Positions 36,027 through 46,222 of a stretch of 64,000 bases of DNA are shown here, one piece after another. This DNA is from Chara braunii (Eukaryota > Streptophyta > Charophyceae > Charales > Characeae), in contig BFEA01000094.1 in the NCBI GenBank assembly GCA_003427395.1, positions 1,178,388 to 1,242,387 on the forward strand, written 5' to 3'. The position numbers and the translations under genes were made by a program. The notes under the pieces are model-generated. The model was not told the origin of the DNA. It did no database searches and saw only the letters and a program-made list of their open reading frames with translations. Every line of letters begins with the position of its first letter. Positions within the stretch are counted from its first letter, which is position 1.

Positions 36027-36336
36027 CGTTCTTTCTGTTTACGGTGGCTCCTCTTTCTTCCCTTTTTGGTTTGTTAGGTTTTTTTAGGCCTGAGGCGCCC
36101 CCTTTTTTTGGTGTGGAGAGTGAGGTTTCAGGACATCGGCCTTGATTTGGTCATCTTTGTTCCTGGATCATCCTCCAGCTCTCATATGAAGTGTGAGTTC
36201 AGCGAGCAACTGCTCGTAAGCGAAACTGGCTGATGCTGCCAGGATAATCTCCGGGTTGAATTGTGAGGTCCCCGGCCTCGATTTGACCTTGATAATAAAT
36301 GGATTGCTTTTGCTAAAAAAAAAAATAAAAAAAAAT

Positions 36337-38240
36337 AGGTCGTCGGTTTCGTGGCTTGAAAACGAAAAGAAAAAAAAAAAAGAAAAAAAAAGAAAAAGGG
36401 TGTCAAAACAAGAGGCGGTCGAGAGAAGAATTCGCAAGTCCACAACTTCATCGACTTTTATTTTTTTTAACAAAGATTTTATCTAACGGGAAAAAAAAAA
36501 AAAAAAAAACGGTTAAACGAACGAACCTCATGGAATTCTCGCATGATTTCGTTTGCCGGGTTTCCCAAATAGGTGTGCTGGCTGAAAAGGTACATATCTC
36601 GGGGCAAGGGGTCGGAACAGACAAGTTCTATATACATGATTCAGAATTTCTAAAATAGGTAATCCAGTAAAGAGCTGGTAGAGCGGTGATTGGCAAGTTC
36701 GCCACAACGGAATCCAACTTTTTTTTTTTCTCGTTTACATAAACCAAAAGAATGGTTGAACAACAGACGGCAATAACCCCCCTTATCTTCTTAATTAAAG
36801 GCCATTAGTTAATTTAATTAATTTACACCATCCCGTTACTAGGCTCTACGATCACAGGTGTAAAAATCGCTCCTCCCTTCCTCCTCCCTTCCTTCCTCCT
36901 TCTCCTCCGTCTCCCTCCTCTCCTCCCTCTCCTCCCTCTCCTCCCTCTCCCTCTGCTCCCTCTCCTCCCTCTCCTGCCTCTCCTCCCTCTCCTCCCTCTT
37001 CAGAAGTTTTCGTCGGCGAATAATAGACTCCTTCCCTTCGTTGATGATGCTCATGCTCCCTCCCTCCCCCCGTTCCACTTCTCTCCTCTCTTCCGGCACT
37101 TCTCCCTGTTTTAACCCTCCCAGCCAAATCTCTGCTACTCATTACTTCCTCCGCATTGTCGCACTATTGCGCCACCAGTCCGTGTGGACTATGTAGCTTG
37201 TCGCACCTGACCGCCACAACCTTGGCGCCGTCTGCATCTGACCGGTAACACGACCTCATGCAGACGAAAAAAAACAAAATACACTGTCGCCGGGTCTCCT
37301 CCTGTCTCCCTTGACGATGAATTTACTGGGTAATTAGCGGGAGTTCGGCGGAGAATCCCATTTGATGGTAAACGCGCCCGTCCTTTCCCCGCCATTCCCC
37401 CGTCCTTTTTCCCGCCAGAGTGGGCGAAGCAATCCAATCTTCTCCGCGCGCGGGCACTTCGCAGTTTGCCACACGCATTTGGCGATTGATTGATTAGCTG
37501 AATTGATAGATTGAGCGCGCACTCTCCACGTGTCAACATTTGAGGGGTCGACCGGCGCTTTTTTCGAAAAAAAAGAGAATGGGGGTGCGGAGGTGGCATT
37601 CCGGCCGAGCCGCACGATCGCGCAGTGAGAGGAGAGCCTCGTCCGAAACCAGGCCAACGAGCGGATGCATGCGCGCGCGCGCGCGCACCCGTCGCAAACC
37701 GTTGACCTCGTGACACCGCACACGCGCGCGAATCATCTGCCTTCCCTTCCGCTCCCGCTTCCGCTTCCGCCGCTGGGCCGCGCCCGCGATGCTTATTGCT
37801 AAGAAGGCCTCCTCAGCGCGTCAAATCCGCGCATTCCGCGCATCGCGCACGGGGCCACGGCAGCAACGACGGAAATCTTCGAGAGCCTTTCATCAATCCC
37901 CCAAAGGTAAAGTGACAAACAGGAAGCGACGAGCCTAAGGGAGGAGGCAGGAGGCGCCGTGCGCGCGAAGTAGAACAAAGAAATTCAGGAAGCGGAAGTA
38001 CACAACTGCGCAAACACACATTCACGCGGACATAGGGCGTCGCTGCACTACCCTCCAAATGTGCAATATGCGACTGAATCCTCCGGTAGAACATAAAAAG
38101 ATACATTGACATCTTTTCTGTCTTTTGCGCATGTGGAGAGTACTGCAGCGAGGCCCATAATCAACGACATACCAATAGGGCGGGGTCTCTCTACACATAC
38201 AGAAGTTGTCCCACTAGCCTAGCGCGCACGCATTTCCTGA
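36337..38240. other. Gene-less gene-flank with simple repeats
   Basis: A-rich runs occur at 36363-36400 and 36489-36509. A CTCCCT-type polypyrimidine block spans 36868-37002, and (GC)8 lies at 37671-37686 with AT-poor flanks. Frames on the complement at 36839-37142 and 37189-37736 are low-complexity or unrecognised. The GC-rich character from 37150 resembles the gamma-subunit gene that follows, so an unannotated host exon is possible but unsupported. Confidence 0.5.
36868..37002 (+). repeat. CTCCCT polypyrimidine tract
   Basis: An imperfect run of TCCTCCCTC units, purine-only on the other strand; a potential triplex-forming stretch. The Glu/Arg-repeat frames on the complement are artefacts. 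Confidence 0.9.
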
Positions 38241-38293
38241 GGGAATCTCCTTCATGCATGCAGGCGAAGTATCCGGTGGAAAGAGAAGATAGA

Positions 38294-38348
38294 GACACGG
38301 GAAGAGAGAGAGACAGAGACAGAGACAGAGACAGAGACAGAGACAGTG

Positions 38349-38440
<92 letters not shown>
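38294..38440 (+). repeat. (AGAGAC)n and (AG)n microsatellite
   Basis: Six AGAGAC-like hexamers followed by about 80 bp of AG, 380-520 bp beyond the stop of the gamma-subunit gene. The frames across it are not genes. Confidence 0.97.
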
Positions 38441-38443
<3 letters not shown>

Positions 38444-38721
38444 GCGCTCTCTCTCGTGAGCGAGTCCCCGCTAGTTCTCGTTCAAAGAGCAGATTTTGAA
38501 GTGGCCGATTAGTGTCTAGTAAGTAGAGTAAGATAGTTGGTAAGATAAGCAAGAAGGAGCTTCGACATTTCTGAAGTGGGGAGCGTCCCGGTACGCTCTC
38601 TCTACTCGAGGTTATGATCACTGATGGCTGCGACTACTCTCTCCCTTGGCAACTGCACTCACTCCGTTCCTTCTATCCGATTTCCTTTTGCCATTATGCC
38701 CCTCTCCGCCATCTCTCTTCT

Positions 38722-38797
38722 TTCTTCTTCTTCTTCATCACCATCATCATCTTCTTCTTCTTCTTCTTCTCCTTCTTCCACTACTTCCTTCTTCGTC
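38722..38797 (+). repeat. (TTC/TCA)n trinucleotide tract
   Basis: Imperfect TTC and ATC repeats ending about 20 bp from the stop codon of the gamma-subunit gene, hence probably in its 3-prime UTR (as GAA on the sense strand). Confidence 0.9.
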
Positions 38798-38816
38798 TTA
38801 TGCAGTCGGGAGTGGT

Positions 38817-40016
38817 TTAGGCGTTCGCTCCGGCAATGATCTCCATAATCTCGCCGGTGATCTTCGCCTGCCTCTGCCTGTTGTATGAGATAGATAGATT
38901 CTTCTTCAAGTCCCGCGCGTTGTCGCTGGCATTGTTCATGGCGTTCATTCTTGATGCCAGCTCGCTGGCCACCGACTCCTGCAATGCCCTCAACACCTGG
39001 CTGTTCATGTACAACGGCAGTAATGCATCCAAGATCTGCACAGGATCTTGCTCAAACTGCAGGATTCCTTCGAAGCTCTCCGTGCTCGTTCTCACCACCT
39101 CTCTCTCCACCACAAACTTTCCCTCCTTGGTCGTCAGACGGAACAACTCGTCCTCCGCCGCGTCCACGCAATTGCCGTCGACGTCGCACACTTGTCCCTG
39201 GGGGGACAGGGGGAGCAGAGTATGGATGACCACCTCGCTCCGCACCAGCGAGACGAACTTAGTGTAGAGGAGCTCCACCTTGTCAACCTCCTCCGACACG
39301 AACAAGGCGAAGAGCTCGTCGGCTATGGCTTGCGCTTCCTTGGTAGTCGGCGCGCCGCCACATTCCAACGTACGGTCGAGAGGAATCTGGGGGCGCCGTT
39401 TGTAGAAGGCGTTCCCTTTCTTCCCCACGCTCACCACGGTGCATTCCAGACCCATTTGCTCGATCTGCCCCCTCCGCTCCTCCGCCTTCTTCAGGACGAA
39501 GTTGTTGAAACCGCCACACAGACCGCGGTCGCCGGTCACGACGACCAATGCGATCTTCTTGACCGGTCGCACGGTCGTCAGCGGGATGTCGATGTCCTCG
39601 GTCTGAATCTGCTGGTTCACGCCGTAGAGAACCTTGACCAGGTTCTCGGAGAAGGGTCGCGCGCCGACGACCGCCTCCTGCGCGCGGCGCACCTTGGCCG
39701 CGGCGACCAGCTTCATGGCGTCGGTGATCTTCTGCGTGTTTTTGACGGAGTCGATGCGGTCGCGCAGGTCCTTCAGTCCGCACACAGTCACGCGACCGGT
39801 CTCCGGTCGCATGCTCTCCAGCTCCGCATCCGCGCTCATCGGCGGCGCCAGCCGGCTAGGGAGCCGGTTCGATGCCGACAAACCTTCGAAGGAAGGCAGA
39901 GTCGAAGGCGCAGCCAGCGCCTTCTTCCTCGACAACGTCGCGCTTCCCGACGAGCACATGCCCGCCGCCGCGGCGGCGGCGGTCACCGCCGAGCTCGTGG
40001 CCATGGCAGCCGCCAT
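38817..40016 (-). CDS. atpC: Plastid ATP synthase gamma subunit
   Basis: A 399-residue protein in a single uninterrupted exon. The gamma subunit is the rotating shaft of the plastid F1 ATP synthase, linking proton flow through CF0 to ATP synthesis on the stromal side of thylakoids. Residues 1 to about 78 are Ala/Ser-rich with few acidic residues, as expected of a transit peptide. The mature part starts near GLKDLRDRIDSVKNTQKIT (80-98) and continues MKLVAAAKVRRAQEAV (101-116) and TGDRGLCGGFNNFVLKKAEE (161-180). CDVDGNC at 277-283 is the light/thioredoxin-regulated Cys pair found in plastid, not mitochondrial or bacterial, forms. The C-terminal rotor helix RMNAMNNASDNARDLKKNLS (356-375) ends in GEIMEIIAGANA. 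No residue expected to be essential is missing. The ATG at 40014-40016 is the first that gives a transit peptide. Nuclear location follows from the transit peptide and surroundings. Confidence 0.98.
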   Translation of the reverse strand: MAAAMATSSAVTAAAAAAGMCSSGSATLSRKKALAAPSTLPSFEGLSASNRLPSRLAPPMSADAELESMRPETGRVTVCGLKDLRDRIDSVKNTQKITDAMKLVAAAKVRRAQEAVVGARPFSENLVKVLYGVNQQIQTEDIDIPLTTVRPVKKIALVVVTGDRGLCGGFNNFVLKKAEERRGQIEQMGLECTVVSVGKKGNAFYKRRPQIPLDRTLECGGAPTTKEAQAIADELFALFVSEEVDKVELLYTKFVSLVRSEVVIHTLLPLSPQGQVCDVDGNCVDAAEDELFRLTTKEGKFVVEREVVRTSTESFEGILQFEQDPVQILDALLPLYMNSQVLRALQESVASELASRMNAMNNASDNARDLKKNLSISYNRQRQAKITGEIMEIIAGANA

Positions 40017-40029
40017 TGCCTACTACCGA

Positions 40030-40044
40030 GCGCGCGCGCGCGCA
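40030..40044. other. Alternating GC tract before start codon
   Basis: A (GC)7-like run lies only about 13 bp upstream of the gamma-subunit ATG, hence probably in its 5-prime UTR. Such alternating runs can adopt Z-DNA or form stable RNA structure. No TATA box is clear nearby. Confidence 0.6.
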
Positions 40045-40229
40045 CGCCAGCCGTGGACAGGAGGGGAGAGGTCGTAACCCGCGGGGAGGGGAGCAGGCGC
40101 GACGGGTAAGGTGCGCGCAGGAGGGGGATGAAGAATGGACCCCGTCACCGCGTGAAGATAAGACGGGGGATAAGTAGCACGGCCAAAGAAGATTGGAGGT
40201 GGAGGAGCCGTTACCCTGCTGCTTGGTTA

Positions 40230-40320
40230 GATTTGTGCGTATCATCCTCTCGCGCAGGAGCCATGCTAATCTTTTCTGCGTCGTTCGTTCCAATTTTAAC
40301 GAATCCGTGTCCCGCCACGC
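40230..40320 (-). pseudogene. U6 snRNA-like sequence
   Basis: On the complement strand it contains TAAAATTGGAACGA and AAGATTAGCATGGC, then CCTGCGC, AGGATGA, ACGCA and AAATC. These occur in the order of U6 snRNA (the spliceosomal catalytic RNA). Differences: a 4-bp insertion after GGAACGA; ACAGAGA altered to GCAGAAA; a 2-bp insertion before AGGATGA; the 5-prime stem-loop reduced to GGGACA. The 3-prime part after AAATC is not U6-like, and no T-run terminator follows. It is therefore most likely a U6 pseudogene or fragment. It lies about 215 bp upstream of the gamma-subunit start, same strand. Confidence 0.8.
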
Positions 40321-40899
40321 AAAAAGAAAGAAAAATGAAAGTTTATGTCGACCTGGAAAAAAAAAGACACACGATATAAAGCAGAAAATGAAAAAGCACA
40401 CAGCACAACACGCTGATGTATGAACGAGAAGAGATCAGCCTCCCGTATCAGGCCACACCTACCGTAGCACACCAACAGTCGGGCCCATTGCCCATCGTTT
40501 GCGGCTCGCCTGCTTTGACAGCAGTCGGTCTACCAGTAGGACTCGCAGATACTCAGTCCACGTCCCCGCGTAGGGAATTCCATCCCAACAAAGATTCCCA
40601 TGGCGAAGCAGCACCACGAGGAACAGGAGTTCAAACCTGGACTGAAATTGCAGGGCCATCGAAACTATCGTGTTTCACCTGTGGCAACGGGACGGACAAG
40701 GTCCCAGTTGGCCGAGAACCAAGTTAGCCAGCCCAGCAGACTGCTCGTGGAACTGCATTCCACTCTGAGGACGGGCCCAACCGAATCCACCAGTCACCCT
40801 TCCACCATCTTGGCCTGGTTGAAGCTCGGACCAACCAGCCGCATCGTGGGGGTATGGCATAAACGGTTTTTTCTACATGCCCCGCGAGTAGACCCGTAA
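40321..40899. other. Upstream region of gamma-subunit gene
   Basis: Short overlapping frames (40416-40899 and complement) match no known family. TTTATATCG on the complement strand near 40370 could be a TATA-like element, but is not placed convincingly for either the U6-like sequence or the gamma-subunit gene. Confidence 0.35.
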
Positions 40900-41244
40900 T
40901 TAAACCACCAGTGCCTTCCCCAGCTATCGGCCGTGGGCCCTGCACGCCAAGCTTTGTGGGGGCATCTGACGACCCCGGCCAGCCTCGTTCGGCCTCTGGC
41001 ACGCATTTGTTTTCAAGCGGGAAAAGGTACTGGTGGTTTCAACCACAAGTATATGGCCCCAGCCAACTTCAGAGTCACGGCTGAGTCATTCCGAAAATTT
41101 TGGAGGCTCCGAGCAACCAGGCCAAATGGCTGGTGGCACCAGCCAAAACCTAAAAAAAAATATCACTCTAGCATTTCGACAAAGCTTGCCATGTGAGGGG
41201 GTGCAAAGCTTGTCAATTTAGCCTCAGATGTACTAGTGGTTTAA
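40900..41244. mobile_element. TTAA-flanked MITE, 337 bp
   Basis: The element 40904-41240 lies between TTAA 40900-40903 and TTAA 41241-41244. Ends are ACCACCAGTGCC (left) and ACCACTAGTAC (complement of right). The termini agree with the MITEs at 4219, 48632 and 62003. There is no transposase. It sits about 0.9 kb upstream of the gamma-subunit start. Confidence 0.85.
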
Positions 41245-42829
41245 TGCCACCCAAATTACCCAATGTTGGAGCAGATACTCTGATACCTTGCGAAAGTATT
41301 TGCTCACACTCCACATGGATCATATGAAGTGTGATCAAGTTGGTTATGCATATGGCTTGTTAGCTTGAGGCACCAGTATTTGAAAGAAGTCAGTAAGGCT
41401 CCACCAGCAGGGTGACCGACACCCTCGAAAATAATGGCCGAAGAGAAAAGACAAATAAGCTTGAAGCACGCCCGAGTGGGCTCGATGCCCAGTAACGTTA
41501 GTAAAAACTAATCGTTACTTGTGATAGGAGGGTACGATACATGTAGTAACGACTTGACAACATAGCAAAATGGGACAAAAATGGAGATCTACAACATATC
41601 TATATCATTACAAAGAAAAAAAATAAATTGAAGAAGTGACCCTTTGTCTCATTTTATCCTAGTAGTCCCTTCAGATCTGCATCTAGAGTACTTACAACTA
41701 AATACCTTTTTTATAATAAAACTTCAAGTACCGTTCATTTTAACCTGATTTCTACTTAGCATTTGAAGAAAGGAATTAATTATGTCAACCGGTAAGTACA
41801 TTAAAAAAAAAGCAACTGACAGCGCTAAAACTAACTTCGCCATCGGACTTGCCCGGTCCACAAACCCCCGAAACCATCTTCTACTCGCCCAAGACCACGA
41901 AGTATCGCGAGCTCTCTCCCTTCTCCGCTGCGCCCAAACTCACCACCCCACCACCTTCGTTAACGAATGCATTCGGCCCTATACGTCGTCCCGCTTCACT
42001 CCTTCCCTTACTAACACAGCAAATTGTCACGCGACTCTGCTTTCTTCAGAGGTGCTTCGAAGACAGGGCAACTGCTAGACGGTCCGGGCGATCTTTCCGC
42101 CTCTATCTTCAATCCGCCAGACGATCTGTAAGACTAACTCCGTTATCTTGAAAAAAAACTTTGAGGAAACTAACTACTAGACGATTCAGTTGGTCTTTTG
42201 TCAGTGCCCCTGCGTCTAGACCCGACGATCGTCCTGCAGCATTGTCGCTGCAATTTTTTACAGGGAACTTCCTCTGGACTACTGTGCTCAGGCAGGGCTG
42301 ATCACCTTCCAAGTCCTCAACGACGAGTCCACATGCCCCTCGTAGCAGTCCGTGGTGTTGAGGGTGCGGCCTATCGCAAGACCGCAGCCTGAGCCCGACG
42401 AGGCGGGCCCTGGTGCAGATCTAGGTATGGTGGCAAATATTCTAACAGGGGCTTCGAAGGCCGACGGGGGAAAAGGACTCCGTGTGGAAAGCAACTTGAG
42501 CATTATGACCGATGCCCTTGCGCCCTCGCCCCGCTCATCATGCTTAGTACACCAAATTTTCGGTCCTTTGCGGCACACGCGCACCCAACCCTCTTACCGC
42601 AGATTATGGGTTGGTCCCTCCGCCCAGGTTTATTCCACCTTGTGGCTAAACCACCCACTGGCTTACATGCACGTCGACTTCCTGGGCCCGTGTCTTAAGA
42701 TGGTGGGACTAAAGACCTCTACCAATATCCCGAACACGTAAGGAACCCATAAATGCAGTGTCGCGCCTCAGTCAAAGAGCACTAGAGCGAAATAATAATA
42801 ATATGATAATAAATAATACAACTGTTTAG
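41245..42829. other. Gene-less stretch
   Basis: Frames at 41782-42078, 41849-42151, 42352-42741 and complement 42288-42584 overlap and are unrecognised. No repeat similarity within the window was noticed. Confidence 0.4.
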
Positions 42830-43484
42830 AAACTTTTAATTGTCCGAATACAATGAACGAAGAGAAAGAAACCACTAATATCGTTATGATGCCGTCGATG
42901 GCAAAACCAAAGGGAATAGCCTCGTCGGGCCCTCAACCTCTAGGCTCCTCCTCGCCGCTCCAGTACTCATATACTGCCATCGCTAGCCTCGATCCCTGAA
43001 TCTCCCTGCTGAAAGTCCGATACCGTAACCAATAGTATTAGGCCCAAGTCTGAGCTTATCACTAGTGGTAAACTATATAAACGGGTACCTACCACACGTG
43101 TGGGTCAGCCGATGGCTTCCTGACTATTTCGTCGGCCTACTGGCTAATCTCACAACTGTCACACCCCGCCCCTACTCCGAGGATATTCGTCCCCCTCACT
43201 TAACTTATCACGAGGAACCATACTTCTCGCCCACGTGATTGTTTGCACGTTCACACATGTCGTAGCCAAGCACAACAATCAATCAATCATCAACAAACAG
43301 AGGGATCACGCGCGCGTTAAATCTGTGCGCCACATACTCTGTACTCTCTTCAACCATTCAATTAGCGTAAACAACTGACATAGTCACGACTCACGTGGAG
43401 TACACAACTCTGAATTAAACCTATTCTCTATCATTTGCAAAAAACAAGGGCGGATACCCTTATAAGGGTATTCGCATTGACAGA
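42830..43484 (-). repeat. Inverted copy of the 926-1740 repeat
   Basis: Read on the complement, it starts with GCGAATACCCTTATAAGGGT at 43472-43453, including the perfect palindrome ATACCCTTATAAGGGTAT. It continues with a CTATTGGTTACG core near 43026-43042 and ends with a T-rich block near 42840. It abuts the end of LTR fragment D at 43485. Confidence 0.6.
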
Positions 43485-45050
43485 TGTCGAGCACATTGGT
43501 CGCGCACCTCATAAGGGCAGGACCCTCCCAGTCGCGTCACGCAGGAGTTGGTCTACCTCGTCGAGAATACACATGGAGCTTCCGCAATCCGCTCCGGTCG
43601 AGTGCGCCAGCCACACCTCTCACGAACCCCTATGGCAAGATAGGGCCATAAAGAGCTATGACTTACCTCCACCTGCGAGAACTGCCACCTCCATTCGGCG
43701 GGCGTATCCCCGCCGAGCTACCAGTCCACAATACGAAAGTTAATCAGTTGCAATCGCAGAGGTGGACTAGCTGATGACGTTAGTTGTTCGTTGCAGCATA
43801 GGGAGTACGCGTGGTTTTACTCCTCTATCGGACCCGCACGCGAATCGACACACTGGGGAGCTGAAGTCCCAAGTGCGACTTGTCGTCGGTCGACTAGGAC
43901 GCATCCCACACACCACGCATTACACCACAACACTCATACATACGGAACGACACAAAACAAACAACACAAGCAATCCTAGTCCACAAGTAACCATCCCATA
44001 ACTCTCCGACGTGGAAAACTCGGATAGGCCACACACGAGAACTTAGTATAAAACTGCGCGGACGCAGAACCTTCCCATATCACCTAGCAATGCATGAATA
44101 CCCAAGCAGTCACAATGATGACGTACTATGTAGTGCCTATAGTCAAGCGGTCCCTCGTGGATCCAAGTACCGCTTATGACACTCAAGTGTTAATCCCGAA
44201 GTATCGTGAGGGTAGAACCCTGCAAGATATTGAACGGCTGAAGGAACAACCGATCGGCCCCTATGGCACCTTCAACCCTTAGGCTGAGTGTCCTAGTGGG
44301 CAGAGCAAATAGGCTCTGCGCGGGGGGTGATTCCTTCCATGCGGAGCCTAGGACCTAGGATGTCCTGGACAAGGACCTCGAATCCAGACCTAGGACCAAC
44401 GCCCGACTAAGAAACTTTTAAGACGCAAAATGGTAAAGGAAGATAATTTTTTTCCCCTTCTCAATCTCAGCCCCAATTAAACCCTTAATCGTGGTTTTTT
44501 TAGGTCATGCAAACACTCAAACATAGGTATGTACGTATATATATATAGCGAACAACAAATATGTGACAATCACTTCTCTCAATCACAGTGGGACTCCTCT
44601 CAACCATATATATATATGTGATCGCAGATAGTCAATTGCATAGTCTGAATCACAAAACATATTTGCAATCACATCAAAGAATCATAAAAAAGTCCACACC
44701 CTACACGAGGTCAACTTCAAGCATTCTCTATACCCATACCCCTTGCTTTAGCCATGCAAACCTCAGCCTTTATCCAACCTTCCAAAATAAGTACTTAGAA
44801 CCTTTGTTGAATAGTCATTTAATAAAAGTCCGGGTGAAACTTTAATAAAATAATAGAAATCATCAGGGCTAAAGTCTCTTAGGTTGGATAATGAGAATGG
44901 ATTGAAGTTGAGTCTGGTGATCCTGCTCATAAGTATAAAAGTACAATAGGGCAGTACAAATAAATGAGTTGTAGCAAAGTTCATCCTTAATCTGAATGAC
45001 AAATAACTAGAAGAATTGAGTTTTCGCCATAGTGCAAGCCGAATGAAGTG
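43485..45050 (-). mobile_element. LTR fragment D, inverted
   Basis: On the complement this region runs parallel to the last ~1.5 kb of LTR A, B and C. Examples are GCAAGGGGTATGGGTA...GAAGTTGAC (complement 44755-44718), a GTGACTGCTTGG block (complement 44115-44104) and CCTAGTCGACCGACGACAAGT. It ends in GCTCGACA at 43485, the shared LTR terminus. It is old and diverged, and no primer-binding site follows. Confidence 0.7.
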
Positions 45051-45432
45051 AAGTTGAGAAATTTATAGCACCATGACACTAATGTTCATGTAATCTTCTT
45101 AATTATAACATTAATATATACTTAACTTTGATTTGTAATTAGTTGAATTGACTTTTGTTGGATTAGATAAATATATATTACCGCAGTTGTTATGCAGTTT
45201 CTACTATGTTTATGCATTTAGTTGAAATACTGAAAGGAAACATTTGTTTTTCATTGGATTTGCAAACTTCAATATCAGACTATCATATATTTTGCAAATC
45301 GTATTAGGTTTAAATACAAGACGCAAGTATTAAACAATGATTGAGGGATAAAAACGTGAATACCAAAGGATATGAATATGAATATTGATCGGGATTATGT
45401 AAGGTTCATATTTTAATCGTGCATACAGAGCA
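45051..45432. other. AT-rich gene-less stretch
   Basis: No recognisable coding or repeat content. It may be the further, unrecognisable part of LTR fragment D. Confidence 0.35.
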
Positions 45433-45984
45433 AGGCTATCACTCGGGCCCCCGGGTCACCTTGTTTGTCGTGCAGTGAGTGGCCAAAGAAAGTCATAGCA
45501 AAAAAAAAAAAAAAAAACCTTCAAAATCTTCGAAAAAAAAACTATGTTATACATAAAAATAAACAGAACAACTTTTTTTCTTGGCTCATAACAAAGTTCT
45601 TCACCAGATTGCAAATAAGAAATAAAGTTAAAAACTAGGCTATTAGAGTGACCCGGAACCAATTGTCGGTCGGACAAAAAAACAATTTAAAAATAAAAAT
45701 AAAAATAAAAATAATATTTTTAAATTTTATTTTTTATTTTAAATTTGGTAAAAAAAATCAGTGTGGCACTCGAACAAAAGTTGTTCGATTTATTTTTTTG
45801 CATAACATAGTTTTTTGGGGGATTTTTTTTTTTTTTTTGCTTTGACCTTCACTGATCCTTGCACGGGCTGGCCTCAAGGGACCTGGGCGACCCGACTGGT
45901 AGCCTAGGTTAAAAATATTTTATTTTTATTTTTATTTGTTTTAGCCTGGTCGGACAAGTAGTCTTCAGCCACTCTGGTAGCCTA
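45433..45984. mobile_element. Outer MITE, interrupted by a second copy
   Basis: The left end AAGGCTATCACTCGGGCC and right end CTCTGGTAGCCTA correspond to the two ends of the intact MITE at 49411-49679. The middle is interrupted by an inverted copy of the same family at 45635-45907. Confidence 0.75.
45627..45915. mobile_element. Inner MITE with 8-bp target duplication
   Basis: The 273-bp element 45635-45907 has palindromic ends CTAGGCTA...TAGCCTAG and perfect 8-bp flanks GTTAAAAA (45627-45634 and 45908-45915). It is in inverted orientation relative to the outer element. An 8-bp duplication is typical of hAT-type transposition (established). No transposase is encoded. Confidence 0.85.
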
Positions 45985-46222
45985 ACTATGAAGCCTAAAA
46001 AAAAAACGAATGACTATCATTTGAAGTAGTGTTGTTTTAAGTTTTAGTGAATTGTACGAGTAGCCTATGTAACTCGATAACATATGCTCTGCAATCTGAA
46101 TTATTGAAAAATGAACGTGAACTATTTCAATGAGGTCAATATTCCTTGTTATGCGATTCTAAAATTGAACCAATGACCTTTTAGAAATCGCTAGGACACA
46201 ATCTTATTTTGGAACTATTCGA

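Larger units (their letters stand above)
29819..36336 (+). mobile_element. L1-type LINE, lightly mutated
   Basis: Gene order is ORF1 (zinc knuckle), AP-type endonuclease, reverse transcriptase, then a zinc-binding C-terminal region, followed by a ~450-bp 3-prime UTR with AATAAA at about 36295 and an A-rich tail at 36315-36336. This matches plant L1 LINEs. The 5-prime end is cut exactly at the LTR B terminus (29818): coding similarity to ORF1 starts immediately after it. The LTR element probably landed inside this LINE, or a deletion joined them. Only about six stops or frameshifts are seen over ~6 kb. Confidence 0.85.

Noticed and set aside
36661-36730. tRNA gene (AGCTGGTAGAGCGG followed by T10)
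   Set aside because: The D-arm partner (GCTC) and a T-loop GTTCRA are missing and no cloverleaf can be closed. At most it is a decayed fragment.
37189-37736. Possible second host gene on the complement
   Set aside because: Three overlapping frames of similar length, Arg/Pro-rich because of GC content, without any recognisable domain.
38214-38621. Frames across the AG repeat on both strands
   Set aside because: Microsatellite translations with no conserved content.
39048-40109. 353-codon frame opposite the gamma-subunit gene
   Set aside because: An antisense shadow created by the GC-rich codon pattern of the real gene; no protein family resembles it.
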